This document shows positions 11,818 to 22,059 of a stretch of 64,000 nucleotides of DNA, piece by piece; the first letter of the stretch is position 1, and each line of letters begins with the position of its first letter. The stretch spans positions 1,198,403,475-1,198,467,474 of the forward strand of contig NC_056737.1 of the NCBI RefSeq assembly GCF_019279795.1. Reading direction: 5' to 3'. The notes under the pieces are model-generated. The model was given only the letters and a program-made list of their open reading frames with translations, did no database searches and was not told the DNA's origin. The stretch is from Protopterus annectens (taxonomy: Eukaryota > Chordata > Ceratodontiformes > Protopteridae). The translations under genes were made by a program, and so were the position numbers.

Positions 11818-12704
11818 GAAGAGAAGGTGTTAAGCAGCTAACTTACTTTTTACTTTAAGAAAAATACTGTTATTGGACCACCTGTTGGGCCATGGAAGTG
11901 CTTATCTCACAGCCCTGCACAGGACTGGAGAAGGCATGTCTGGAAGAAGCCTTTGTTCATTAGCTCAGTAAAAAGAGGGGAAACCCCACAAACTGCCATA
12001 AACAATAGCACAACTTTAGCTATGCATCTTATCACATCTATGCTAACATCCTGTCTCAAGCTTCAAAGGAGAATAGTGTGAGAACCTACAGTCAGGCGAT
12101 TAGATGAGGTCATTCTGCCAGCCATCTTGGAAATTTTAGATATTACAAAGAGAAATCTCTCAGTATTGAGTGTTCTGTATTGGGCCTGACAACAAGAAGG
12201 ACCATTCACCACATCATCTTCCTTGCTCTATTAAGTAAGCAGGGTATGGTAATTCTCCTAGATTCGGTCAGGTAAATGTAGTGAAGCTTAGTTTAGATAT
12301 TGCTTTTCTTTATTTGTCTGAGTCTATCCATCAGTGTTATGTTCAATATTTCCTGTGATTTGAACTCTGTTTACTGTAAATATATATTCAGTATTTTCAT
12401 GTTATTTTATTATTTATTATTAAAATATTTAAAACGTGTATTGTGGCTGGTCCTTTTATAAAGTATTTAACCTTTGAGAGTGCTTATATTTATTTGGTGA
12501 CACTGTGTGGGCCACTCCTGAAGACCTAGCTGTCTTGGTCAACTACTACCATTTGTATTAGTATTAGTATTACACAGTATAATTGAACACCCTTTGCTTG
12601 GGCCTTAGAGTAACTGAGTGTGGAGTGTCTGGTGGCAGTGATAACTATCTTATACAGAAGGCAAAAGGAAGCACAGCTGGTAAATCTGTGGCAGGCTTTC
12701 CCAG

Positions 12705-12706
<2 letters not shown>

Positions 12707-12798
<92 letters not shown>
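12707..12798. repeat. (GT)n microsatellite
   Basis: About 90 bp of nearly uninterrupted GT dinucleotide. It creates artificial long open frames on both strands, which I do not call as genes. Confidence 0.95.
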
Positions 12799-12800
<2 letters not shown>

Positions 12801-13126
12801 ACTACTTGGAGAAGGGACACAAAGCACTGGTTTCACAGAGAGGGAGCTGAAGGGCTTGGTTTGGACACTCAGCTGAGGACTTAACCTTGTAGCTATGCTT
12901 GTGGGGAGCCTTACTGGGGCCTTGAAGGGAGACAGATATAAAGAAATCCAGACCCCGGACTGACTGTGTTCCCTGTGTGCTCTTAACGAAAACTGTACTT
13001 GGTGCAGAGAGCTGCATCTGGATATACTGAGTGTATCTATTTGTATTCCAAGTGAACGCCCCTCTCCAGTGTCAGTGGTGAGGATTCAGACTCCTTAATT
13101 ACTGGGCCAGTGTACAGGTTGTCACA

Positions 13127-13525
13127 GACACCTTTAAGAAATTGCTTAACCTCAAATATAGAAGTTAAAGGAGGAGACAAATGCAGACAAGCAGAGATAG
13201 CTCACACAAATAAAAGGCAACCAAAGAAGCATCCGCAGTAAGTGGGTCCAGGTTACAGAAGAGACACCAAATAGAAAACATTTTCCAATTGGATAAGTAG
13301 GATTTCCTAATAGTAGGTTTCCTGGCCTCCTGAGGAACCTGCCGCATGTCCTCAGAATAAAGGTGTCTATAAGGAATCAAATTCCTATCACCCATAGTAT
13401 TATTTGAAGCATGCACAGGTGGGGATGGATGAGAGATCCCTTGTCTTGCGTGATTAGATCCACCTTGTGAGGTAACTTGTGATGATTGTCCCTGGATAGA
13501 TGTAGACATAGAGGGAACCAATATT
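13127..13525 (-). pseudogene. DIRS I tyrosine recombinase, N-terminal part
   Basis: Open on the minus strand from 13,521. It contains the core-binding segment RKPTIRKSYLSNWKMFS followed by LDPLTADASLVAFYL, which aligns with RKIYLSKWKRF and DIDPFTASIQLVLDFL of DIRS IV. It reads into the insertion junction at 13,127-13,131 with FLKGV, and the next residues lie beyond the LTR-like insertion. In DIRS elements this N-terminal segment overlaps the end of the RT/RNase H frame, as here. Confidence 0.8.
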
Positions 13526-15178
13526 GCTGTGGCTAAAATGGAGTCGCCAACAAGATTTTGGGAGGATCCTATTGAATTTTAAACAGGGGGTTCTGAATGA
13601 AAGGAAGGGAATGCATAAAGAAACATCCCCTTCCAAGAAAATGAGAGGGTGTCCACCTTCCACACCAGATGACCTGGGAGTACGGCACAAAACAAAGGAA
13701 GTTATTTTTTCAGAAGAGCGGCAAAATGAGCCACTTGAGTACCCAACTGGTGGATAATGTACAGAAATACATCCCTGTGATGCATCTATTTGTGAGACTG
13801 AGTTAAGGACCTGCTCAGAGTGTGTGCCACAATTTTCTGACTGGAAAAGATATAAACTGTCTGAAGACTTACTTGATACTTGACAGCAAGACTCCATACC
13901 AGAAGTGCCAACTGGCAAAGAAGATACAATCTCATTCCTCCCTGTTTGTTAATATATCACATCACTGTTGTATGTTCTGTAAACACCTTGAGAGGCCCTG
14001 AGAGAACAGAGGATGAAAGGCCTGAAGAGCCAACAAAAGAGCTCTCATCCCTTTGGCACTGATGTGCTCCCTCTGCTGATGAGGCAACCACACACACTGT
14101 ACCTTTAGGGAGCCAAATGTCTCCCCCATCCCATGTTTGAAGTGTCTGTGAACAATTCCTGCGAGTGTAGTGGTAGGTTAAAAGGGATCACTGGATTCAG
14201 AGACAACTGCTGAATTCACCAGTGAAGTTCCTGTCTGAGACAAGGAAGAAAAGAAACTACATAGTCACAGGATGTGCATGTTAAAACCACACTGAATTCA
14301 GAAATCACTGAAACTCTTTCATATAAACTTTGGCTAGAGGGAACATTGGAATGGTGGATGCCTTACAAAACAGAGCTCTCAGAAACTCCCTGGTAGAAAT
14401 GGAAGTCAGAGGAAGAAGAGTGTGAAAGAAAGAAATGAGAGTTAAGGCCTTTGGAGGAGTCATGGGTGCAAGCATTGGCACCATCTGAATCCTGCAACTC
14501 AGAAAATCATAATCCTGAGAAGTCAGAAAAGACTTTATGAAATGTATTGTGAACCCCAGACTCTAAAGAACAGAAATGACAAAATGAAGATTTTGCAAAA
14601 GGATCTCTGGAGATGATGCCTGAATCAGTAGGTTGTCTAAGTAAGGAAATATTTGGATCCCTTGAAGCCTGCATAAAGCAGTAACAGAAGCAAGGCATTT
14701 GGTGAACACCCATGGGGCAGTAGAAAGGCCATAGAGCAAAGCAGAGAACTGAAAATGTCATAAAGCAACACAGAAATGCAAAAACCTCTTGAAAAGAGGA
14801 TGGATTGGAATACGGAGATAAAAAACCTTCAGATCCAGAGACATAATATAGCAAGAGAGGAAACAGTGACTGAAGGGACAACATCCAAAAGGAATGCACT
14901 TTCAGAAAAGTGTTTGTATGAGAGAGCTCTAGAACAGATCTTCAAGTGCCCTCTTTTCTGGGCACTAGAAACAGTCTGGAGTAGAACTCTTTCCCCCTTT
15001 GTGACACAGGAACCTCTTGAACAGTACCCAGAGTCAAGAGATCTTGAAGAACCTCTGGGAAAAAGAGAAGTTGTTCCTGAGGAGGCTAAGGAATGCCCAT
15101 AAAAGGAGGATGGGCTTTCAACATCATGAAGTACCCTTAATGAATGATAGAACCCAAGAATTCTGAGTGATCTGAAGC
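13526..15178 (-). pseudogene. DIRS I reverse transcriptase/RNase H, degraded
   Basis: Pieces in several frames match DIRS RT/RH. Around 14,620-14,760 there is a block like ALLYGLSTAPWVFTK, and the active-site region reads FPYLDN instead of YLDD. Around 13,930-14,060 there is the RNase H tail near the conserved His-Gln/Asn segment. Stops and frameshifts are frequent. The region 14,830-15,178 corresponds to the RT N-terminus but is barely recognisable. The YLDN form is shared with DIRS II. Confidence 0.65.
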
Positions 15179-15179
15179 T

Positions 15180-17092
15180 AAAGAGGAAGAGAAAGAGAAA
15201 GGTGAAAAGAAAGAGGAATGCGGCTGGGAAGAGATGGATAGTCATACAGCACCTGCTTTGTCAGGAAAGGAAGGCTCTGGTATCCCTGAAAACTGAGTAA
15301 CCTTAGCAGGAGGAGCCTGTTTGCCACTCTTTTTACCTTAAGTAGAAGGACGAGATTGCCTATGAACAAAGACTGGCCTTGTGGGGTAGTTCTCTGAAAT
15401 TTAGGCACAGGAGAAACAAACACACGTTTAAGCTCCTTTAAGGCATTACCCTTACCATAAAGGGACTTAAACAAACCAGAAGTTGCTTCCCCAAACAAAA
15501 GTTTAGTATCCAGAGAAGCATCCAGCAAGATAGCCTTAATATCATCAGGTAGACATTGAAGCCTAAGCCAGCAATACCTTCTCATTGGTGAACCAAAAAC
15601 AGCAGCACTAGAATTGGCATCTGCCCGATCATAACTCCATTTGATAGAATGATGAATGACATGAGAGGAAGGAAAAGAGCAAGGAAAGAGTAGAAGGTTT
15701 ACCCTCAGAGTCTGGAAAAATCAGAAATAAGTTGACAGACCTGAGGCAGAAGAGCCAACACATACCTAGACATATGGGTCTGATAGGTAACAGCCCTAAA
15801 AGGTTGGGTAGCAGAAGTGTAAACCTTCTTACCTAGCCTTTCCATGGTTCTGCTGTCCTTGTCAGGATACAATAATGTGGGCGAAGGAAGCAATTGAAAT
15901 GGCTTATTAGAGGCTGCAGACATCGCAAAAGGGTCAGCAGCAGGACATTTATACAAATAATAATCCTCAGGCACCCTATAAAACCTAGCAGGCTTTTTGG
16001 GAGCAGGGGGCAGAGAATCAAGAGCATGAGAGGCATTGGAAAAAGCATCCAGCAAAGCAGCCAAAACAGCAGGAATAGCCGCAGGTTTAGGAGAGTCCAA
16101 TTGCAGCAATTCATAGTGCCTCTTACGGATATCACAGACCTGAGCACAATCCCACTTAAAAAAATTCCATCATCCTAGACAGTGTGTCCCCAAAGGTAAT
16201 TTCCTCAAAAGGAACATCAGGAATAATAGGTTCCTCCTCCTCTGACCCAGAGTCCAAAGGAGAAGGAATTTGAATAGAATAAGTAAGGGATTCATCATCA
16301 AAATTTGACTCTTCCTCACAGGAATCCAGTTCGCTAGGCCTTTTGATGGAAGTAGAGGATGAAGGAAGAACAGGAACAAAAACTCCCTGAGGAGGCTTTA
16401 ATGACATTAAAGCAGTAAACAGCCCCTGAGTAAAGGCCTGCCACTCACTTTGTGGATCCCTAGGAGCAGAAGAAACATGTTTTCTTGTTTCTTTTTTAAG
16501 GGACTGCCCCCCACCATAAAACTGAGAAGGCTCAGACCCAGGACAGCAGTCGAGAACAGTAGTAGGAACTTCTTCCCCAACTAAAATATGAGGAACTCCC
16601 CTAGGCCCTTGGAAAAAATCAACTGTGGTTCTCCTGAATGTCCGAAATGGACGCCTGCAAAGCCTCTTCGGAAATGCTGCCAGACGGATCCTCATTGGCC
16701 TTCAACCCAATCATGGCAGAGAAATCTAACAACATAGCTGGGTGAGCCCCCAGGTTCATAATGACCTCAGGAGAAAAACCTGGCAGAGGCTGGACAGAGG
16801 AAGATTCCGGTTGTATGTTTTTCACCTTCTTCTTCCCTAACAGCTGACCCTCAGGGCTGGAGATTCCTTCCATTATATCTTTAACAATGAGTGAAAAGGT
16901 CACTGGAAAACCAATCGGTAAAAACAAAATGAAAACTCCAGCAGCAAAGCTAGAACTTCCACTGAGTGACCTCCAAACCTCTTGTATCAGAGGCACATGG
17001 GATATATACAAATTATCCTTATGAACATCAGGTGTTTCAGCTAATTTAGGATTCTGAATACCCATGACTTGTTTCATCATTTTAATGAACAA
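15180..17092 (-). pseudogene. DIRS I gag remnant
   Basis: Three frames carry gag-like protein. 16,156-16,695 has an acidic Ser/Glu-rich segment (SGSEEEEPIIPDVPFEEI) ending in a TFGDTLSRMM block that aligns with VSFADILEILK of DIRS IV. 15,705-16,109 has the central region. 15,178-15,585 has RRYCWLRLQCL and LLFGEATSGLF, equivalent to RRHAWMRLCNF and SLFGPQVKETL in DIRS IV. The frame at 16,619-17,092 is an N-terminal extension I cannot match to the other copies; the zinc-like N-terminus seen in II-IV is not found. Gag is presumed to package the RNA. Confidence 0.6.
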
Positions 17093-17489
17093 TTACAGGC
17101 CAATAAAGCCAAACCCCACTAGTTGTGGATATGCATATTTCAGCCTTATTGTGACCTCATCAGGAAAGCACAAGCAGCGTGTTTAACTATGCATTAGAAA
17201 CACAGGGCTGTAACACCCAGCTGATGTCCATTATCATTAGGGTCACTGCAAAAATACCCCAAACAACAAACTAAAACAATGAGTGAAAACGTCACTAAAA
17301 ACCAATTGGTAAAAACAAAATGAAAATTCCAGCAGCAAAGCTAGAACTTCCACTGAGTGACCTCCCAAACCTCTTGTATCAGAGGCACATGGGATATATG
17401 CAACTTATACTTATGAATATCAGGTGTTTAAGCTAATTGGTGATTCTGAATGCCCATGACTTGTTTCATCATTGTAGTGAACAATTATA
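16884..17489. repeat. ~213-bp direct duplication in DIRS I leader
   Basis: 16,884-17,096 and 17,276-17,489 are about 95% alike by eye. Both start acaatgagtgaaaa and end gaacaatta, and are separated by ~180 bp. The second copy ends where a CR1 3' fragment begins. It lies upstream of gag, in the same position as the 49-bp minisatellite of DIRS II. Confidence 0.75.
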
Positions 17490-18058
17490 GAATACAACAC
17501 CCCATTTGGTATGCACCTCTCAAGACACTGCAACAACTGGAAAGGCTGCAAAAGTACCTCACTAAAAGAATCACAGGCCTAAAGCAGATGCCCTATGCTG
17601 ACTGTCTAAAAAAACTCCACCTATACTCTGTCGCATATTGTCTACTCAGAGGTGATCTCTGCTTAACATACAAGGCTACATCAAACCCAGAGCTGTTGGA
17701 CATGCTACACTTAAAGAAATCCCAATCCCTCAGAGACACACGCTCCAGGGATTTAAACCTTGTCATCACAATGAACAAAACATGCTAGAGGGATTGGTTC
17801 CTGACCCAGAGACTCCCCAGACTCTGGAATAGACTACCCATTCATGTCAAGCAGAACACTTGTTTGGCCCTCTTCAAAGGGAACCTTGATGATTGGATGG
17901 GAGAGAGGAAATTCACCCTGGGGATCATGTCAGTCGCTCTGCTAGACAGGGGTCCAGGAAAGTAAATACTATGGGAAGAAATAACCAGGGAATTGCAATG
18001 GCTAGGCTTGTATAAGCCCTAGGGCCTATAGCCTAGTACCAACCTATGAACCTATGTA
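17487..18058 (+). mobile_element. CR1 3' fragment inside DIRS I
   Basis: Starts abruptly at the IEYNTPFGM-like block of CR1 ORF2 and runs through QQLERLQKYLTKRITGLKQM, LLRGDLCLTYKA and a WMGERKFTLG-like end to the family 3' tail ending in CCTATGAACCTATGTACC. The 5' truncation and 3' tail show an ordinary CR1 insertion. The frame is mostly open at 17,450-17,788. It is closer to the copies at 3,920 and 63,409 than to the FTDD subfamily. Confidence 0.85.
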
Positions 18059-18214
18059 CCTAAAACCCCCAATAGGACACTTATCTGCAACTTGCTAGGA
18101 TTCAGCAAAGAGGCATAGGCATTACCCATAGCACAAAAATGCATACAGCTAGTGAACAATGGATGTAGGGAAATAGACCGACAGTAAAAAGAAACTTTCA
18201 GACTGGAGGTAAAG

Positions 18215-18400
18215 AAGTTCTGTAGATGGTAAGCTTGAACAACTCCTTTATGCCCTACACTACACAAGAATCGTTTGGGTGATCTTCGATGTACCTTAAA
18301 CCAACAGTAGGCTTTTGGTAGACTGGCCAGACTTCGAGCTTCCACGGCAGCGATTCCCATCTGTGAAGAATACTGCAGCATTGAACGTAAGGACATCATA
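18215..18400. repeat. DIRS I right inverted terminal repeat
   Basis: Reverse complement of the left repeat, with the block ccatctgtgaagaatactgc and the outer end ggacatcata at 18,391-18,400. The sequence from 18,059 to 18,215 is internal DIRS leader without a match on the left. Confidence 0.7.
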
Positions 18401-18770
18401 TTATATCTGATTTCATATATTCAAATATAAAAAAACTATGACTTGTCAAAGAGAGATCATGTCTACTTAATTTAATACACTTCAAGAAAGTCAGTTAAGA
18501 TGTAGAAACTGGCCATGTAGTTCATATAGCATACATAGATCTGGCCAAGGTCTTTGGAACTATTCTTCTTGCTGGAAATGGCAAATAAGCTTAACACTTA
18601 CATGTAGACCCTTATGTTGATGTTCTAAGATGAATTTAAACTACCTGACAAATATAACATATGTAGTTAAAGTAGCAGCTGTTACATCAGAAAGTAAAAA
18701 AGGCAGCTAGTGGCATTCAATAGGCTCCAGTACCTCTTCATTCACAATGTGAATTTCTTGGCATTCATGT
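18401..18770 (+). mobile_element. Very old CR1 RT fragment, right part
   Basis: Continues the copy broken at 9,901. A KERSCLLNLIHF block matches GRSCLLNMTDFF, followed by HIAYIDLAKVFGTI matching YLDLAKA, and a decayed form of GVPQGSVLG near 18,730. Many stops. It ends without a 3' tail that I can see. Confidence 0.55.
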
Positions 18771-19204
18771 CTCGAACATATAATAAGGAGGCTGTGATCG
18801 GCGACCTGCTCATAATCCTCTGTGTTACGTGTTTATGATGTGGATGCCAAGTTGTTTACAGTTATGTGACCTTGGATTTCATGACTTTGACTTCCTCAGG
18901 ATGGAGATGACTATTTCTAAATGCAAACTTTCACATTAAATGTAATATACTCTTGTGAAAACAATGGAGGTCTCATAGAAGAAGCTGGAAAATGGAAGGG
19001 GGAGTGAATGCTCTGACTTGAGTGCCCTTGACTTGGAATGATTAGAGCACAGCCAATGGTGTTTGTGACATGCATTACTGTCTCATTTATGACAGACACA
19101 TCACATTTCAGACTAAGGAAAACATGCAGCTGCAAAGTAACCTAACAGAAATAACAAAGAACAGGGTAGAATGGGTTACAATATGGGTAACAACGGTGTG
19201 TGTC
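18771..19204. other. No recognised feature
   Basis: No gene, inverted repeat or family match seen. Short open frames here have no recognisable motif. Confidence 0.4.
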
Positions 19205-19296
19205 CCTATATTATTTATTTATTTGATGTTTGTTTACCAGGAAAGTCCGACTGGGCCAGAAAGCACACATATTCATCAGTGGCCCAGGGAGAAAGC

Positions 19297-19386
19297 ACAA
19301 TCACAATATTTCAAAAATCAAACTCCACAATCACAATATTTCAAAAATCAAACTCCATAATCACAATATTTCAAAAATCAAGTACA
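19297..19386. repeat. Three 30-bp tandem units
   Basis: tcacaatatttcaaaaatca begins at 19,301, 19,331 and 19,361, an exact 30-bp period. It lies in the L2-like 3' UTR and gives rise to repetitive short open frames that are not genes. Confidence 0.85.
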
Positions 19387-19685
19387 GATATTTTCAATCA
19401 CAAAATGTAATGTTACATTACAAAACAGCAAGTACAAATATTTTAAATAAAAAAGTATTGTGATATACTACAAAACGTAAGACTAAAACAATGTTGTAAT
19501 GACAAAAACATAGAACAAATGTTTCACAGTAAAATGCAATAAAAAACAATAACGTGAGTTGAAGAGAATATGTGAGAAATAATTCAATAGTCATATTATC
19601 TGTTACATAGATTAGTCTGTGGTAAAGGAGGCCGAGACAATTCTAATAAGATATTTAAAGAGATATCAGAGATTACATGATTAGA

Positions 19686-19987
19686 TGTTTATATACACTG
19701 ATTTGTGTGTGGCTATTTAGAATAGGATCTTGTATTAGTGTTTGAATAGTTAGGCAATGATTGATTGTATATTGTTTGATTGCTTGATTAATTCAATTTA
19801 ACTTAATTTGACTTAATTAAGAAATGATGCTATCGTATATAAACTTGCTTAGTTCCATTTGTTTTTATGATCTGAAGAAGCGTATATTCTATACGCGAAT
19901 GCGCTTGTCTGTCATTAAAGTTTTATTATACTTTGGGACTCGTTTTGCTATTCCTTTTCTGTGGTGAGACTGGACGTGTTTTTCTTT
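19686..19987 (+). mobile_element. Short PLE-like insertion with 80-bp direct repeats
   Basis: A 302-bp unit lies between two identical 80-bp copies of the target (19,606-19,685 and 19,988-20,067). It contains a hammerhead-like block (19,872-19,915) placed as in the 31.7-33.1 kb PLE: after an AT-rich segment and a short tataaac-type stretch, and before cattaaagttttatta. I read it as a non-autonomous, terminal-repeat-only Penelope-like insertion. The long duplication is unusual, and a duplication by recombination is the alternative. Confidence 0.5.
19872..19915 (+). ncRNA. Hammerhead-ribozyme-like remnant
   Basis: CTGAAGA fits the core consensus CUGANGA. After one extra A comes a perfect 7-bp stem, gcgtata/tatacgc with a 3-nt loop, then GAAT in place of GAAA. 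The same extra A is present in the intact motif at 32,960. The GAAT change and an unclear stem III make activity doubtful. Confidence 0.45.
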
Positions 19988-20639
19988 CATAGATTAGTCT
20001 GTGGTAAAGGAGGCCGAGACAATTCTAATAAGATATTTAAAGAGATATCAGAGATTACATGATTAGAGACAGTGAGGTGAAACTGAGTTATGTCTTAGTA
20101 TGAGAAAGGTGCTCATATTATGGTTATAGAAGGAAAAAGGATCGAGAGAAAAGGAGATCATAAGAATAGTGCAAGGTAGGGTGTCTTCAGGTAGCTTAGG
20201 TGAGTAGGGAGGAAATGGGTAGAGGAAAGGTCTGCAGAGATGAATTAAGTACAGTAAGTTAGGGGGAAACAAAAAGGAGTGGTGTAGGAGGTTGGAAATA
20301 GTTGTGAAGTGTGACGTAGGTTGGAGGGGGTGAGTGAAGTATAGTGAGTAACTTCAGCCAGGATTGGCACAGGAGCAGGTCCAAGATTTTGTAAGGTATT
20401 CTTTTAGGGAGCATTTAAAGGTGGGTAGGTTAGAAATAGTTCTGGTGGTTAGACGTAAGGAGTTCCATTTTTTGCTGCTAAGTATGAGTATAGGCTTTGT
20501 CCAGGGGATTTATTGGATGTATTTAATTCACCTCAGACTGAGTTTGCAGACTTATAGATAGCCAGAAGAACCATAAGCAATTATGAAGAAGCCACGTCTA
20601 AGATGAACCCTAACAAGGCACCCAGGACAAATGTTCATT

Positions 20640-20785
20640 CCTCCAGGCATTCACAAGAGGGTGAAGGAGGGTGGGATGTCAAGAACAGATGAAGATTGAC
20701 AGCACAGATAGAACATTATAGTAAGAACATAACATCTTTATCTGATTTTGTAAATCTTCATCTATTCTTGACTCTTGGGCAGAGT
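20640..20785. repeat. DIRS II internal complementary region
   Basis: The second half (aatcttcatctattcttgac) is the reverse complement of the right terminus at 27,790-27,819 and beyond. The first half (gaacattatagtaagaacat) resembles the matching part of DIRS III and IV and should mirror the left terminus that has been lost here. Confidence 0.7.
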
Positions 20786-20813
20786 CACCAACTACTTTAG
20801 ATCCTAGGTGACC

Positions 20814-21865
20814 CTATGGAAGGATATTCCTGAGAACCATAGAACCAAAGGTAGCTCTTTCCCTGCAGACCAGATCCAACTTGTAATGAGTGATAAAGGT
20901 ATGTAGGGTAGCCCATGTTGCTGCTGCACATATTTCATTCATGGAAGCCTTGGAATGGAAAACAGCTGAAGTGGTCATTGATCTGATGGGATGTGCTCTC
21001 ACAGGCACAGGTAACTTGAGATTCTTTTTATTATATATGTAAGTAATACAATCTCTTAGCCATTTTGACATGGTAACTTTGGAAACAGAGTTCCTTAAAG
21101 CTGGTCTGGAAAAGGATACAAACAACTGTTCTAATTTTCTAAATTATTTAGTTCTGTTGAGATAAAAATGTAATCGTCTGTGAACATCCAGCAAATGTAG
21201 GCAATATTCGCCTTTGTTGGAAAAATTGAGGAAGAAAAGTGGCAAGTCTTTGGTTTGATTACTGTTGGACTCTGAGACTACCTTTGGAAGAAGGAATGGA
21301 TTGGTTCTGAGTGAAACTTTATCCTTGTGGAAAATTAAGTAAGGAGATTTTGAGCATAAAGCCTGCATCTCAGAAACTCATCTTGTGGAAGTTATAGCTA
21401 TGAGACAAAGCATTTTCTGTGAAAGAAACTTTAAGTCGCATGTCATGGCTAGTTCAAATGGAGTAAAGACCAGAGACTGAAGAACAATGGTCAGATCCTA
21501 TGGGGGTAGAGGGTCTTTAAATGGAAGCTTTAAATGCTGGGTTCCTTTAAGGAACACTTTACATAATGTATGTGAAATTAGAGGAAGGTCCCCAAAACCA
21601 TTATGGAAGTTAGAAATGGCAGCTAATTGGACTTTAACTGTGGAGGTGGAAGCCCTTTGATGAAAAAGAATGGCTAGAAATTCTAGAACTTCTTCCACAG
21701 GAATGGAAAAACGATCACAATCATTATTATAAGCCCAGGTTGAAAATCTCTTCCACTTACTAAGGTAAAGTTTCCTGATGGATGGTCTATGGGAAGTCAG
21801 CAGAATTTTCCGCACTGGGGGTAGGTATATCATTATGCCTGGTTGTCGTTTTTCTTTTGGCTTTT
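20814..21865 (-). pseudogene. DIRS II tyrosine recombinase
   Basis: The N-terminal core-binding part (21,498-21,884) reads SIRKLYLSKWKRFSTWA and then VEEVLEFLAILF. The middle part (21,144-21,368) has SPYLIFHKDKVSLRTNPFLL. The C-terminal part (20,814-21,125) has the catalytic His-x2-Arg in altered form (RAHPIRSMTTS) and the Tyr segment FITHYKLD. Frame changes separate the three parts, and a SINE at 21,862 separates the N-terminus from the overlapping RT end. The replacement of Ser-Thr between His and Arg by Pro-Ile keeps the catalytic spacing. Confidence 0.8.
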
Positions 21866-22058
21866 CCCAGTTAGGGGTTGCCACAGTAGAACTCTGGTCC
21901 GCTAATGATCGGCAGTCGATTTTTATGGTGCCGAGTTGCCAGCCCGACGCTCAACTTTCAACAAAGGCACGCCCATTCACACATGTCTTTTGAATGCCAC
22001 TCGATCGTGGGGAGGACATGCAGACTCCACACAGAAGGCGCTCGAACCGAGAATCAAA
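21862..22058 (-). mobile_element. SINE inserted in DIRS II
   Basis: Same family as the better SINE at 44,343-44,563. On the minus strand it ends TGTGGCAACCCCTAACTGGG then AAAAGCCAAAAG, and has a CGTGTGAATGGGCGT-like middle. Its left part carries tgcatgtcctcccca-like sequence instead of a clean tRNA head. It interrupts the RT/recombinase overlap of DIRS II. Exact edges are uncertain. Confidence 0.65.
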
Positions 22059-22059
22059 C

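Larger units (their letters stand above)
11091..13126. mobile_element. LTR-like (solo LTR) insertion, 2,036 bp
   Basis: Begins TGTGATGATA and ends GTTGTCACA, giving TG...CA termini, and is flanked by GATAC (11,086-11,090) and GACAC (13,127-13,131), a 5-bp target duplication with one mismatch. Removing it restores the tyrosine-recombinase reading frame exactly. No gag or pol frame is visible, so a solo LTR or a non-autonomous LTR element is the best reading; which superfamily (Gypsy-like or retrovirus-like) cannot be told. It holds four ~63-bp tandem units, a 357-bp DNA element and a long TG microsatellite. Confidence 0.65.
9902..18400 (-). mobile_element. DIRS-like retrotransposon I
   Basis: Tyrosine-recombinase retrotransposon on the minus strand. 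Terminal inverted repeats lie at 9,902-10,115 and 18,215-18,400, and an internal complementary region at 10,215-10,345 matches both outer ends. Reading from right to left it holds gag, RT/RNase H and tyrosine recombinase remnants. It contains a 2,036-bp LTR-like insertion in the recombinase and a CR1 3' fragment at 17,487-18,058. Removing these leaves about 5.9 kb, near the size of the other copies. It inserted into an old CR1 (9,780-9,901 plus 18,401-18,770). It is the most decayed of the three longest-spanning copies. Confidence 0.85.
19205..20528 (-). mobile_element. L2-like LINE, 3' half
   Basis: On the minus strand the left end is a LINE 3' terminus: a cactgatgaatatg-containing segment, then CCAGTCGGACTTTCCTGGTA and an AAATAAATAAATAA tail at 19,205. 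Related tails lie at 33,697 and 35,735. Upstream (20,060-20,528) a decayed C-terminal ORF2 segment is seen (GQSLYSYLAAKNGTP-like, resembling the usual LWNSLP block). The 5' half of the same copy lies at 27,820-30,210 beyond DIRS II. Much of the ORF2 C-terminal region is missing at the DIRS II junction, as if deleted. Confidence 0.6.

Noticed and set aside
12583..12876. Long open frames across the GT tract
   Set aside because: They encode Cys-Val or His-Thr runs forced by the microsatellite, on both strands.
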